Notes under the pieces: generated by a model | What the model saw: the letters and a program-made list of their open reading frames with translations, nothing else | What the model was told of the DNA's origin: nothing | The model's database searches: none | From: Desulfobacterales bacterium | GTDB taxonomy: Bacteria; Desulfobacterota; Desulfobacteria; Desulfobacterales; SpSt-501 | Direction of reading: 5' to 3' | NCBI GenBank assembly: GCA_025454275.1 | Contig: JALOOS010000149.1 | Coordinates: 1-6,619, forward strand | Length of the DNA: 6,619 bases | Program-made: the position numbers and the translations under genes | In this document: in pieces, positions 1-6,201 of the stretch | Numbering within the stretch: position 1 is the first letter of the stretch | How the letters are laid out: each line of letters starts with the position of its first letter

Positions 1-948
1 CCGCTCCGCCTCCTCCAGGGGATCGCGGTCGGCGAGGAGCTCGCGCCGGATCTCCTCAGACACCACCGCGTGCAGGCGTCCGGCGTTTTCCACCCGGCGA
101 TCGATCGCAAACCCCCCTGCGGCCATCTCGCCGAACACGATGCGGGCAAGATCGGTGAACTGGTCGAACCCGTGGCGCGGCCCGGCTTCAGCATCCCAGG
201 CCGGGTCGCGAAGGTGACGGCGGGCGCTGACGCACAGCGCTCGGTCGACAGCCCCACCCCAGGCGGCGTGGAGATACCCGCGAAAGTCCGGTAGGATTTT
301 CTCGCGCAGCTCGGTTTCATCCAGCCGGTCGCACTTGTTGATCACCGCCACGAGGGACTCGCCGTCGAAGCGTTTGACGATCGGGGCGAGGATGTCGGCA
401 TGGTCCCGGCGCTTGGGATTCTCGGCGTCGAACACGCAGATCAGGACGTCCGAGCGGGCCACGACCTGCTCCAGCATCGGCAGGTGGCGCCGGTTGGCCG
501 TGCTGTCGGTATCCGGGGTGTCGATCAGGCACACGCCGTGCGGCAGCCGCCCGTCCTCGATCAGCTGAAGCGCGAGCGCATCGGCGCCGAGCTCCCGGCC
601 GAGTTCCGCGGCATCCTCGCCGCCGCTGCCCAGGACCACCACTTTCCGGGTCGTCGGCCGATCATGCCCGGCCGGGGAGATCGGCACCCCCCCCGCGAGG
701 GCGTTCACCAGGGTCGATTTTCCCGAACCGGAAGGGCCGATGACCGTCACCACCAGGCTGCGGTCGAGCCGCTGGGCAATGCGCGCGATCATCGCCAGGA
801 CCTCCGCGCACTGCCGGATCAGCCCGGCGGCGGGCAGCCACAACGGCAGGCGCTCCAGCCCGGCTTTGAAACGCGCAACCTCGGCCGTAAGACCTTCCAT
901 CCGCCCCAGGCCCTTCAGGGCGGCCGTCTGCCGTTCCAGCATTCTCAT
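1..948 (-). CDS. Dynamin-like / large P-loop GTPase, canonical member of a tandem pair (3' end beyond window)
   Basis: This is a GTP-binding protein whose frame stays open for 316 codons to the left edge, so the C-terminus is missing. All five G-box motifs are visible: G1 GPSGSGKS at residues 71-78, a G2-like RPTTRK at 97-102, G3 DTPD at 143-146, G4 NKCD at 204-207 and a G5-like VSAR at 240-243. About 70 mostly helical residues precede the G domain. DTPD in place of DxxG is a feature of dynamin-like and related bacterial GTPases. The start is ATG at 948-946, which overlaps the TGA of the upstream gene as ATGA; GAGGA lies 4 nt upstream. A second in-frame ATG at 942-940 sits 10 nt from the same site and cannot be excluded. 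Overlap with the preceding GTPase implies translational coupling, and paired bacterial dynamins often act together in membrane remodelling, which is an inference here. A non-dynamin HSR1/YfjP-type GTPase is the main alternative. Confidence 0.85.
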   Translation of the reverse strand, partial: MRMLERQTAALKGLGRMEGLTAEVARFKAGLERLPLWLPAAGLIRQCAEVLAMIARIAQRLDRSLVVTVIGPSGSGKSTLVNALAGGVPISPAGHDRPTTRKVVVLGSGGEDAAELGRELGADALALQLIEDGRLPHGVCLIDTPDTDSTANRRHLPMLEQVVARSDVLICVFDAENPKRRDHADILAPIVKRFDGESLVAVINKCDRLDETELREKILPDFRGYLHAAWGGAVDRALCVSARRHLRDPAWDAEAGPRHGFDQFTDLARIVFGEMAAGGFAIDRRVENAGRLHAVVSEEIRRELLADRDPLEEAER

Positions 949-1448
949 CGGGTCCTCACGGCGGCGGCGCGGGCGAGCGCCCGGGAGAGGGATTCGGAAA
1001 GGCGGCCGGCGGCGGCCGCGGCCTCCTCGGCCGTGCGCAGGATATCCCCGGAGAGCGCCTCCTCGAAGAGGGCCTGCACGGCGGCGGATTTGCCCTGAAG
1101 CCAGGTCCGGGCCAGCGGGCCGAGCATCGCCTGGAGCTGCTTGCGGTCGGCCTTTTTCATGCCGCGCGTGACCGGGAGGGCCACCAGCGCATAAAGGTCC
1201 TTCATGCCGAAGAGCCCGGCCAGCTTGACCTTGATCGTGGCGCCCCCGACCGGGTCTCCGGTGGAGAGAACGTAGGTCACGGCCAGCGTAGCGGGCAGAA
1301 CGTTCAGAGCCGCCCAGAAGGTCTGGCTGATCCTGGCCCAGGTCCCCATCCGGCTGCGAAAGTGGTCGGCGAGCTGGCGCAGCTCCCCGTCCATATCGCG
1401 CCCGATCCGTCCGATCTCCTCCCGGCGGCTCAGGATCCGCTCCAGCAC
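945..1448 (-). CDS. C-terminal fragment of the dynamin-like GTPase (membrane-interacting helical region)
   Basis: This 167-residue frame contains no nucleotide-binding motif. It is helical, with two hydrophobic stretches at about residues 44-62 (FWAALNVLPATLAVTYVLS) and 77-94 (including LYALVALPVTRGM), separated by a short glycine-containing turn. It ends in an alanine/glutamate/arginine-rich helix. The pattern fits the membrane-inserting paddle and stalk of bacterial dynamin-like proteins. The first possible start, a GTG at 1448, has no Shine-Dalgarno sequence upstream, and the open frame continues upstream of it (to a stop at 1643-1641) through GDFDA without another start. I therefore read it as the 3' part of the gene beginning at 2781 rather than an independent protein. 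It stops at TGA 947-945, overlapping the ATG of the next GTPase by ATGA. If it is in fact expressed alone, it would be a small membrane-associated partner of the two GTPases. Confidence 0.65.
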   Translation of the reverse strand: MLERILSRREEIGRIGRDMDGELRQLADHFRSRMGTWARISQTFWAALNVLPATLAVTYVLSTGDPVGGATIKVKLAGLFGMKDLYALVALPVTRGMKKADRKQLQAMLGPLARTWLQGKSAAVQALFEEALSGDILRTAEEAAAAAGRLSESLSRALARAAAVRTR

Positions 1449-1690
1449 CGCGTCGAAGTCGCCGGGCGGACGGCCGGGTGGGCCGCCACCGACACCGCCG
1501 GGTCTTCGGTGTCGCGCCGCTCTGGGGGGGCGGCGGCCCCGTCGGCAGCAGCCGCCGGGCCTGCCGCCGGCAGCACAAGGTGGGGGCTGAGCAGGTAGTG
1601 ATTCAGGGCCGTCGCCGCCGCAACGAGGTTCTCCTCGAGCTTACGGGCAAACTGATCCTCCCGGCGGCCCCCAGCACGGCTCGCACGGGC
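1449..1690 (-). other. Bridging segment: coding continues in a third frame between two apparent frameshifts
   Basis: Reading the minus strand in the frame one base back from the upstream GTPase frame gives a sensible continuation, EDQFARKLEENLVAAATALN (1660-1601). It runs on through HYLLSPHLVLPAA into an alanine/proline-rich linker and ends at a TGA at 1432-1430. The upstream frame by contrast ends at 1603 in SSRRTSLRRRRP, a composition typical of out-of-frame GC-rich DNA. A second one-base change of the same sense, somewhere around 1463-1530, would join the linker to GDFDAVLERILSRREEI in the frame of the downstream fragment. Both candidate sites are C/G runs: five at 1668-1672 and seven at 1524-1530, with a shorter run at 1464-1466. 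One missing base at each would restore a single reading frame of roughly 610 codons. Real decay, a sequencing or assembly error and recoding are all possible; error or mutation seems likeliest. Confidence 0.7.
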
Positions 1691-2781
1691 AGCTCGATCA
1701 GGCTGCCCGTGCGCCGCATGAATCTCACCGCCGGCGGGTCGCTCGCGGCCCAGATCTTGGCGAAGCGCCGCACCACGCGATCCATGGGAAAGAAGCTCAG
1801 CGCCTCCTGGAGGCAGAGGGCCTGGGCCGCCCGCAGCCCTCCTGCATACCGCTCGAGCCCCTGCAGCGACTCCCGGGCGCGGCCGGCCAGCTCCTCGGCC
1901 CTCGCCAGCACATCCGCGACGATGCTTGCGTGGAGATCGAACCGGAGCCGGGCCAGGTCAAGGCCCTCCAGCGCCTCGGCGAGGGGCGGATCGCTCTCCC
2001 GCACCGGGCGCAAGGTCATGAAGGCCTCGCCGGCGGCGACCCGGTTGTCCTCGTCGGCGCGGTAGACCCCCAGCACACTCTCCTCGGCCGCCGCACCGTA
2101 GATGTGGCCCGCCACCGTCCGGGCGTGGGCGACCACCTCCTCGGTGCTGAAGCTGGGGTAGACACGGTAGACCAGGAAGCACCGGCGCCGGCCGATGCCG
2201 GTCAGCATCTCGGCGATGAAATCGGTGTTGTCGCGGTTGTTGTAATTGGAGTTGGTGAAGACGTAGATCAGGACGTCCGCCGCCTCGAGGGCCCCGCGGG
2301 CGCTCTCCCGGTTGGCGTAGCGGCCCCCGGCGCCGGTGTCGAAGTCGGGAGTGTCCAGGAGCACGACCCGTCCGGCGGTGGAAACATGCAGCGGGCCGCC
2401 CGGGGAGAGCAGCTCCTCCGGCTGCCCGAGAGGGGCGGCCGGCAGGCCGAAGGGGTCGAGCAGGGCTGCCACCAGGTCCGCGCGGCCGGCCAGCGCCGCC
2501 GGAAGTGAGAAGAGCACCCGGCGGTTCATCCCCGCCCGGCCGCCGGTAGGCGAGCGGGATTGGCCGATCAGGGTGTTGAAGAGGCTGGACTTGCCCGAGG
2601 AGCCGCCGCCGCAGACGGCCGCCACCAGCGGAAAGTCCGGGTCGAAGCGGGCGAGGAGGCGGGTGTCGATCGCCTTGGCCCAGGGCCCGATCTGCCCGGC
2701 ATCGTCGAGCTGCAGGATCTCGCTCAGCCGCGGAAGATCCTCCCGGATCCGCTTCAAACTCTCGTGAAACTCCTTGTGCAC
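1603..2781 (-). CDS. Dynamin-like GTPase, N-terminal part with G domain (frame-interrupted; degenerate G4)
   Basis: This is the promoter-proximal GTPase of the pair. From the GTG at 2781-2779 it reads 392 residues: a short helical N-terminus, Walker A GGGSSGKS at 58-65, a possible G2 threonine at 79, and G3 DTPDFDTG at 143-150. Where NKxD would follow the beta-strand at about 203-205 it has LVYRVYPSF (203-211), so guanine specificity is not encoded canonically. A YRADEDN stretch (240-246) occupies the usual G5 position. Helical sequence follows from about 275 to 345, as in dynamin stalks. GTG at 2781 was chosen because GGGAGAG lies 5 nt upstream; an upstream in-frame TTG at 2829 only adds an arginine-rich tail. 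The last roughly 20 residues (after about residue 371) are arginine- and serine-rich and look out of frame. The true continuation appears to be in the neighbouring frame, so this is probably the 5' part of one gene ending at 945. Confidence 0.8.
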   Translation of the reverse strand: MHKEFHESLKRIREDLPRLSEILQLDDAGQIGPWAKAIDTRLLARFDPDFPLVAAVCGGGSSGKSSLFNTLIGQSRSPTGGRAGMNRRVLFSLPAALAGRADLVAALLDPFGLPAAPLGQPEELLSPGGPLHVSTAGRVVLLDTPDFDTGAGGRYANRESARGALEAADVLIYVFTNSNYNNRDNTDFIAEMLTGIGRRRCFLVYRVYPSFSTEEVVAHARTVAGHIYGAAAEESVLGVYRADEDNRVAAGEAFMTLRPVRESDPPLAEALEGLDLARLRFDLHASIVADVLARAEELAGRARESLQGLERYAGGLRAAQALCLQEALSFFPMDRVVRRFAKIWAASDPPAVRFMRRTGSLIELPVRAVLGAAGRISLPVSSRRTSLRRRRP

Positions 2782-2846
2782 ACGTGCTCTCCCGTCCGGC
2801 GCGGAAGCGCGGCGCCGGCCTCGACGCAACGCTCATCGCCCGGGGC

Positions 2847-2875
2847 ACCATAGCATAACGGCGATACCCCGGCAA
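2847..2875 (-). promoter_or_regulatory. Candidate sigma70-type promoter for the GTPase genes
   Basis: On the minus strand, TTGCCG (2875-2870) and TATGGT (2852-2847) are separated by exactly 17 bases. Each matches the sigma70 consensus at 4 of 6 positions. It lies in the most AT-rich part of the divergent intergenic region and would place transcription start about 60 bases before the GTG at 2781. This is a pattern match only. Confidence 0.35.
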
Positions 2876-2896
2876 ACCGCCCCGCGAAGGTTGCCG
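2870..2896. repeat. Short imperfect inverted repeat at the centre of the divergent intergenic region
   Basis: CGGCAAACC (2870-2878) is followed, after ten bases, by GGTTGCCG (2889-2896), its reverse complement apart from one missing base. Each arm contains the candidate -35 hexamer of one of the two divergent promoters. It could be an operator shared by both directions, or simply two similar -35 elements facing away from each other. The intergenic region as a whole spans 2782-2965, and nothing else stands out in it. Confidence 0.3.
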
Positions 2897-2920
2897 TCGC
2901 GGCCGCATCTGTGCTACGGA
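2891..2920 (+). promoter_or_regulatory. Weak candidate promoter for the sugar dehydrogenase operon
   Basis: TTGCCG at 2891-2896 and TACGGA at 2915-2920 are spaced by 18 bases, with TG one base before the -10 hexamer as in extended -10 promoters. The -10 match is poor. It lies 46 bases upstream of the ATG at 2966. It is offered because the operon needs a promoter in this gap and nothing better is visible. Confidence 0.25.
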
Positions 2921-2965
2921 GAGAGCAGCCGCCCGCAAACGACCGCACCCCAGGAGGAGTCGACC

Positions 2966-4147
2966 ATGAAGGCCGCCGTGCTCTCGCTGTGCCTCTGGCT
3001 GGCATGCGCTCTGCCCGTGCCGGCCGCGGATGCCTACGACATCGGCGCCTGGCTCGCCGCACGCCTGGGGCCGCAGGAGGCGCCCGCGCTCCCGTCCACC
3101 GCCGACTCCTTCCGGGTGGAGACCGTGGCCGAGGGGCTCGAGAGCCCCTGGGCCGTGGTGCCCGCACCTGACGGCCGGCTCTTCATCACCGAACGGCCGG
3201 GAAGGCTGCGCGTGGTGGAAAACGGAACCCTCCGGCCGGCACCCGTGCCGGGGGTGCCCCCGGTCGCCTATCGCGGCCAGGGCGGACTCCTGGACATGGC
3301 CCTGCACCCGGACTACGCGAAGAACCGGCAACTCTACCTCGCCTACACGGTGGAGACCGGGCAGGGCATGATGACCCGGGTGGCGCGCTTCGAGGAGACC
3401 CCGGCGGGGCTGAAACTCCTGCAGGTGGTCTTCCCCGGTTTTCCCGGCAGCGACAAGCCCAAGCATTTCGGCTGCCGCATCCGCTTCGGGGCCGACCGCA
3501 CGCTCTATATGACCCTCGGCGAGCGCGGCGAAGGGGGCCGCGCCCAGGACCTCATGGATTTGAACGGCAAGACCCTGCGCCTGAAAGAGGACGGCACGGC
3601 GCCCCCCGACAACCCGTTTTACGGCCGCGCCGACGCCCGGCCCGAAATCTTCTCCTACGGCAACCGCAACTCCCAGGGGATGGCCGTCCAGCCCGGGACC
3701 GGGTGGATTTTCCAGACCGAGCACGGCCCCTCCTGGAACGATGCCCCCGGGGGCGGGGACGAAATCAACCTCATCGCCGCCGGCGGCAACTACGGATGGC
3801 CCCTGGTCCATCACCGCGCCACCCGCGAGGGCACCCTCCCCCCCCTGGCCGAGTACACCCCGGCCATCGCCCCGGCCGGGTGCACCTTTTACTCCGGCGG
3901 ACGATTCCCCTCCTGGAGCGGGGACTTCTTCTTCACCAACCTCGTGGGGAAGAAGCTGGTACGCCTCAGGTTCGACGGACCCCGCGTCGCGGGGCAGGAA
4001 TTCCTGCTGGAGAACGGCTACGGCCGGCTGCGGGATGTGGCCCAGGGGGCCGACGGTCTCCTTTATGTCATCACCTCCGACACCGATGCCTACGGGCCCG
4101 GACGCCCCGGCGGGGACCGGCTGCTCCGGCTGGTCCCGCGCGGATGA
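2966..4147 (+). CDS. Secreted PQQ-dependent sugar dehydrogenase (soluble GDH / aldose dehydrogenase family)
   Basis: This 393-residue protein is probably a periplasmic beta-propeller quinoprotein that oxidises aldose sugars to lactones using PQQ and calcium. Residues 1-22 form a signal peptide (MKAAVLSLCLWLACALPVPAA, cleavage near 21-23). The family landmarks follow in order: SPWA at 60-63, ITERPGRL at 74-81, GQGGLLDMALHPDY at 104-117, KHFGCRIRFG at 166-175 with H167 as probable catalytic base, LGERG at 184-188, GNRNSQGMAV at 232-241 with the PQQ-binding arginine, EHGPSW at 252-257, GGGDEINLI at 262-270, GGNYGWP at 273-279, and RDVAQGADGLLYV at 356-368. Length is normal for the bacterial aldose-dehydrogenase (YliI/Asd) type. 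The ATG at 2966 has a strong AGGAGGAG (2952-2959) six bases upstream. No PQQ biosynthesis genes are in the window. The physiological substrate cannot be told from sequence, and members of this family are often annotated too specifically as glucose dehydrogenase. Confidence 0.9.
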   Translation: MKAAVLSLCLWLACALPVPAADAYDIGAWLAARLGPQEAPALPSTADSFRVETVAEGLESPWAVVPAPDGRLFITERPGRLRVVENGTLRPAPVPGVPPVAYRGQGGLLDMALHPDYAKNRQLYLAYTVETGQGMMTRVARFEETPAGLKLLQVVFPGFPGSDKPKHFGCRIRFGADRTLYMTLGERGEGGRAQDLMDLNGKTLRLKEDGTAPPDNPFYGRADARPEIFSYGNRNSQGMAVQPGTGWIFQTEHGPSWNDAPGGGDEINLIAAGGNYGWPLVHHRATREGTLPPLAEYTPAIAPAGCTFYSGGRFPSWSGDFFFTNLVGKKLVRLRFDGPRVAGQEFLLENGYGRLRDVAQGADGLLYVITSDTDAYGPGRPGGDRLLRLVPRG

Positions 4148-4156
4148 GGATCTCCT

Positions 4157-5539
4157 GTGGACTACACGCCCCTCTTTAAGCCCGCCTCCCTGGCCGTGGT
4201 CGGGGTATCGCTCGCGAACGACCGCCACCCGGCCAACGTCATCTACAACAAGATCCACCTGCGCTACCCGGTCACGGCCTATCCGGTCAACCCGCGCGGG
4301 GGGGTCTTCAAACGCGAGCAGGTTTTCCGGAGCATCGCGGATGTACCCGGCCCGGTCGACCTGGCCGTGGTCGCCGTTCGGGCCGAGCTCGTGCCGGAGA
4401 CCCTCGCGGAGTGCATCCGCTCCCGCGTGGGCGGGGCGGTGATCGTCTCCGGCGGGTTTGCCGAGGTCGGCCGCGCCGACCTCCAGGAACGGATCACCGC
4501 CATGGCCCGCGAGGCGGGCTTCCCCTTCATCGGGCCCAACTGCCTGGGGGTCTACGCACCCGGGTATTTCGACACGTTTTTCCTTCCCGGCGAACGCCTG
4601 GTGAGGCCCAGCCCCGGCAAGGTCGGCTTCGTCAGCCAGAGCGGCGGCGTCCTGGTCGACCAGATGGTCAAGTTCACCGAGCAGGGGCTGGGACTGTCGC
4701 TTGCGGTCAGCATCGGCAACAAAGCCCTGATCCGCGAGACCGACCTGCTGGGCTACCTCTCCCGGGACCCGGATACCCAGGTGATCGCCTTCTACGTCGA
4801 GGGCTTCGGCCGCAACGAGGGCCGGCGCTTCGTGGAGCTGGCGGCGGCCATCTCCAAGCCGGTGGTCGTGCTCAAGGCCGGCAAGACCGCGGAAGGCATC
4901 CGCGCCGTCAGCAGCCACACCGCTTCCCTGGCCGGCGACTACAAGGTGTTTTCCGATGTGCTCGCCCAGCACGGGATCGCCGAGGCGCGCAACGAGTTCG
5001 AGCTCACCTGCTTCTGCGAGTCCCTCAGCCACTACCCGCGCGGAATCGAGGGGCGGGTCGGCGTCATCACGGTGAGCGGCGGCCACGGCGCCCTGGTATC
5101 GGACATCCTGAGCGACTTGGGGCTGCGCCTGCCGCGGCTCTCGGAGGGGGTCCAGGCAGAGATGCGCGCCGGACTTTCGCCCAGCATCCGCGAGATCGCC
5201 TCGCTGGTGAATCCCGTCGACTTGACCGGAAGCTCGACGGACGAAGATTTCGAGGCCGCCGTCGGCGCCCTGGGGCGCTCGCCCGAGGTGGACTGCCTGC
5301 TGCTGCTGCTCCTGCCCTATTCGCCGGGGATCAGCTCCGACCTGGGCGCCCGGTTGAGCTATGTGCACCAGCAGACCGGCAAACCCCTCGTCGCCTACGT
5401 CCCCCACGTGGAGAAATACCGGATCCTGATCGAGGGGTTCGAGCTGAACAACGTGCCGGTGGCCTCCTCGATCGACGGGGCGGCCTATATGGTGGAAGCC
5501 ATGCGGAGGTGCAAGCCATGCTCGCTGCCGACTCAATGA
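4157..5539 (+). CDS. Acyl-CoA synthetase (NDP-forming), alpha subunit: CoA-binding and ligase domains
   Basis: This 460-residue alpha subunit belongs to an acetate--CoA ligase (ADP-forming)-type enzyme. Together with the ATP-grasp subunit encoded next, it would convert acyl-CoA + ADP + Pi to acid + CoA + ATP, or the reverse, in the cytoplasm. Domain order is an N-terminal CoA-binding Rossmann domain (about 5-135, with VVGVS at 14-18 and GPNCLG at 126-131), a succinyl-CoA-ligase-like domain (about 150-290, with SQSGG at 160-164), and a second ligase domain (about 298-450, with VSGGHGA at 306-312 and NPVDLTG at 352-358). H254 in SHTASLAG (253-260) corresponds to the phosphohistidine of the family. 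The GTG start at 4157 has GAGGA six bases upstream, overlapping the previous gene's stop. The length matches archaeal ACD alpha subunits (about 460) rather than the roughly 700-residue fused form. Acyl substrate is not predictable. Confidence 0.93.
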   Translation: MDYTPLFKPASLAVVGVSLANDRHPANVIYNKIHLRYPVTAYPVNPRGGVFKREQVFRSIADVPGPVDLAVVAVRAELVPETLAECIRSRVGGAVIVSGGFAEVGRADLQERITAMAREAGFPFIGPNCLGVYAPGYFDTFFLPGERLVRPSPGKVGFVSQSGGVLVDQMVKFTEQGLGLSLAVSIGNKALIRETDLLGYLSRDPDTQVIAFYVEGFGRNEGRRFVELAAAISKPVVVLKAGKTAEGIRAVSSHTASLAGDYKVFSDVLAQHGIAEARNEFELTCFCESLSHYPRGIEGRVGVITVSGGHGALVSDILSDLGLRLPRLSEGVQAEMRAGLSPSIREIASLVNPVDLTGSSTDEDFEAAVGALGRSPEVDCLLLLLLPYSPGISSDLGARLSYVHQQTGKPLVAYVPHVEKYRILIEGFELNNVPVASSIDGAAYMVEAMRRCKPCSLPTQ

Positions 5540-6201
5540 GGATCATCGACGCCGCCCGCAAAGACGGGTGGGTGCTGGAGCCGGAGGCGCTGCGCCTGCT
5601 GGGTGCGGCCGGGGTGCCGGTCCCGCGGTTCGCCTGGTCCCGGACCCGCGAAGAGGCGCTGGCGGCCGCCGCGCAGATCGGCTTTCCGGTAGTGGCCAAG
5701 GTGGTCTCGGCCCAGGTCATGCACAAGTCCGAGGTCCGCGGGGTGCAGCCGGGGATCGCCGATCCAGGCGAGCTCTCCCGGGCCTGGGACCAGTTCAGCC
5801 GCCTGCCGGGCTTCGCCGGGGTTCTCGTCGCCGAGATGCTTGCCGGGCATGAGCTCATCGTCGGCGCCAAGATCGACTTCCAGTTCGGGCCGGTGATCTT
5901 GATGGGGATCGGCGGAACCGCGGTCGAAGTCTACAAGGACACGGTCACACGCATGGCCCCGCTCGCGGCCCGGGATGTTCCGGCCATGATCGAGTGCCTG
6001 CGCGGCGGCCGCCTGCTGACCGGCCACCGCGGGGGCGAGGCCCTCGACGTCGCGAAGCTGACCGAGCTCGTGCTCGCCTTTTCCGCCCTGGTCATGACGA
6101 TCGGCGAACGGATCGACTCCATCGACCTGAACCCCGTCTTCTGCTCGTCGGAGCGCTGCGTTGTGGCCGACGCCCGCATCGTGCTGCCCTCCGGGACGTG
6201 A
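5518..6201 (+). CDS. Acyl-CoA synthetase (NDP-forming), beta subunit: ATP-grasp domain
   Basis: This 227-residue ATP-grasp subunit binds the nucleotide and completes the ADP-forming acyl-CoA synthetase with the preceding alpha subunit. Visible landmarks are LLGAAGVPVP at 27-36, FPVVAKVVS at 56-64, HKSEVRGV at 69-76 (H69 aligns with the transiently phosphorylated beta-subunit histidine described for archaeal ACD), ELIVGAKIDFQFGPV at 112-126, GIGG at 130-133, and IDLNPVF at 202-208. R74 stands where most relatives have the first glycine of HKSDVGGV. The ATG at 5518 has GGAGG (5505-5509) eight bases upstream and overlaps the alpha gene by 22 bases. A second in-frame ATG at 5536 forms an ATGA overlap with the alpha stop but has no Shine-Dalgarno, so it is less likely. 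The size equals that of stand-alone archaeal ACD beta subunits (about 230), supporting a complete separate subunit. Confidence 0.92.
   Translation: MLAADSMRIIDAARKDGWVLEPEALRLLGAAGVPVPRFAWSRTREEALAAAAQIGFPVVAKVVSAQVMHKSEVRGVQPGIADPGELSRAWDQFSRLPGFAGVLVAEMLAGHELIVGAKIDFQFGPVILMGIGGTAVEVYKDTVTRMAPLAARDVPAMIECLRGGRLLTGHRGGEALDVAKLTELVLAFSALVMTIGERIDSIDLNPVFCSSERCVVADARIVLPSGT

Noticed and set aside
400..1098. Plus-strand open frame opposite the second GTPase
   Set aside because: The minus strand here encodes all five G-box motifs in order; the plus-strand product is arginine/proline/histidine-rich shadow sequence.
1668..1674. Programmed -1 frameshift heptamer at the first frame break
   Set aside because: The in-frame heptamer G GGG GCC does not fit X XXY YYZ, and no clear downstream stem or pseudoknot stood out. 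A missing base in the G run is simpler.
2782..2829. TTG start at 2829 for the first GTPase
   Set aside because: The added 16 residues are arginine-rich without homology-like character, and the GTG at 2781 has GGGAGAG at proper spacing.
2774..2965. N-terminal extension of the sugar dehydrogenase by 64 codons
   Set aside because: It would cover the divergent promoter region and bury the signal peptide. The ATG at 2966 has a near-perfect Shine-Dalgarno sequence and begins exactly at a signal peptide.
5297..5314. Short CTG run
   Set aside because: It encodes a leucine-rich beta-strand (residues 381-386) at a place where the alpha subunit is expected to be hydrophobic; four perfect copies are not notable.
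4411..5517. Upstream extension of the beta-subunit frame by 369 codons, which could look like a fused protein
   Set aside because: The extension is out of frame with the well-conserved alpha subunit, is arginine/proline-rich with no motifs, and the ATG at 5518 has a good ribosome binding site.
1958..5536. A very long open frame (1192 codons) on the minus strand across the sugar dehydrogenase and alpha-subunit genes
   Set aside because: It lies antisense to two clearly recognisable genes, its translation has no family motifs, and it finally runs out of frame through the GTPase gene. Long antisense frames are expected in DNA this rich in G+C with strong third-position bias.
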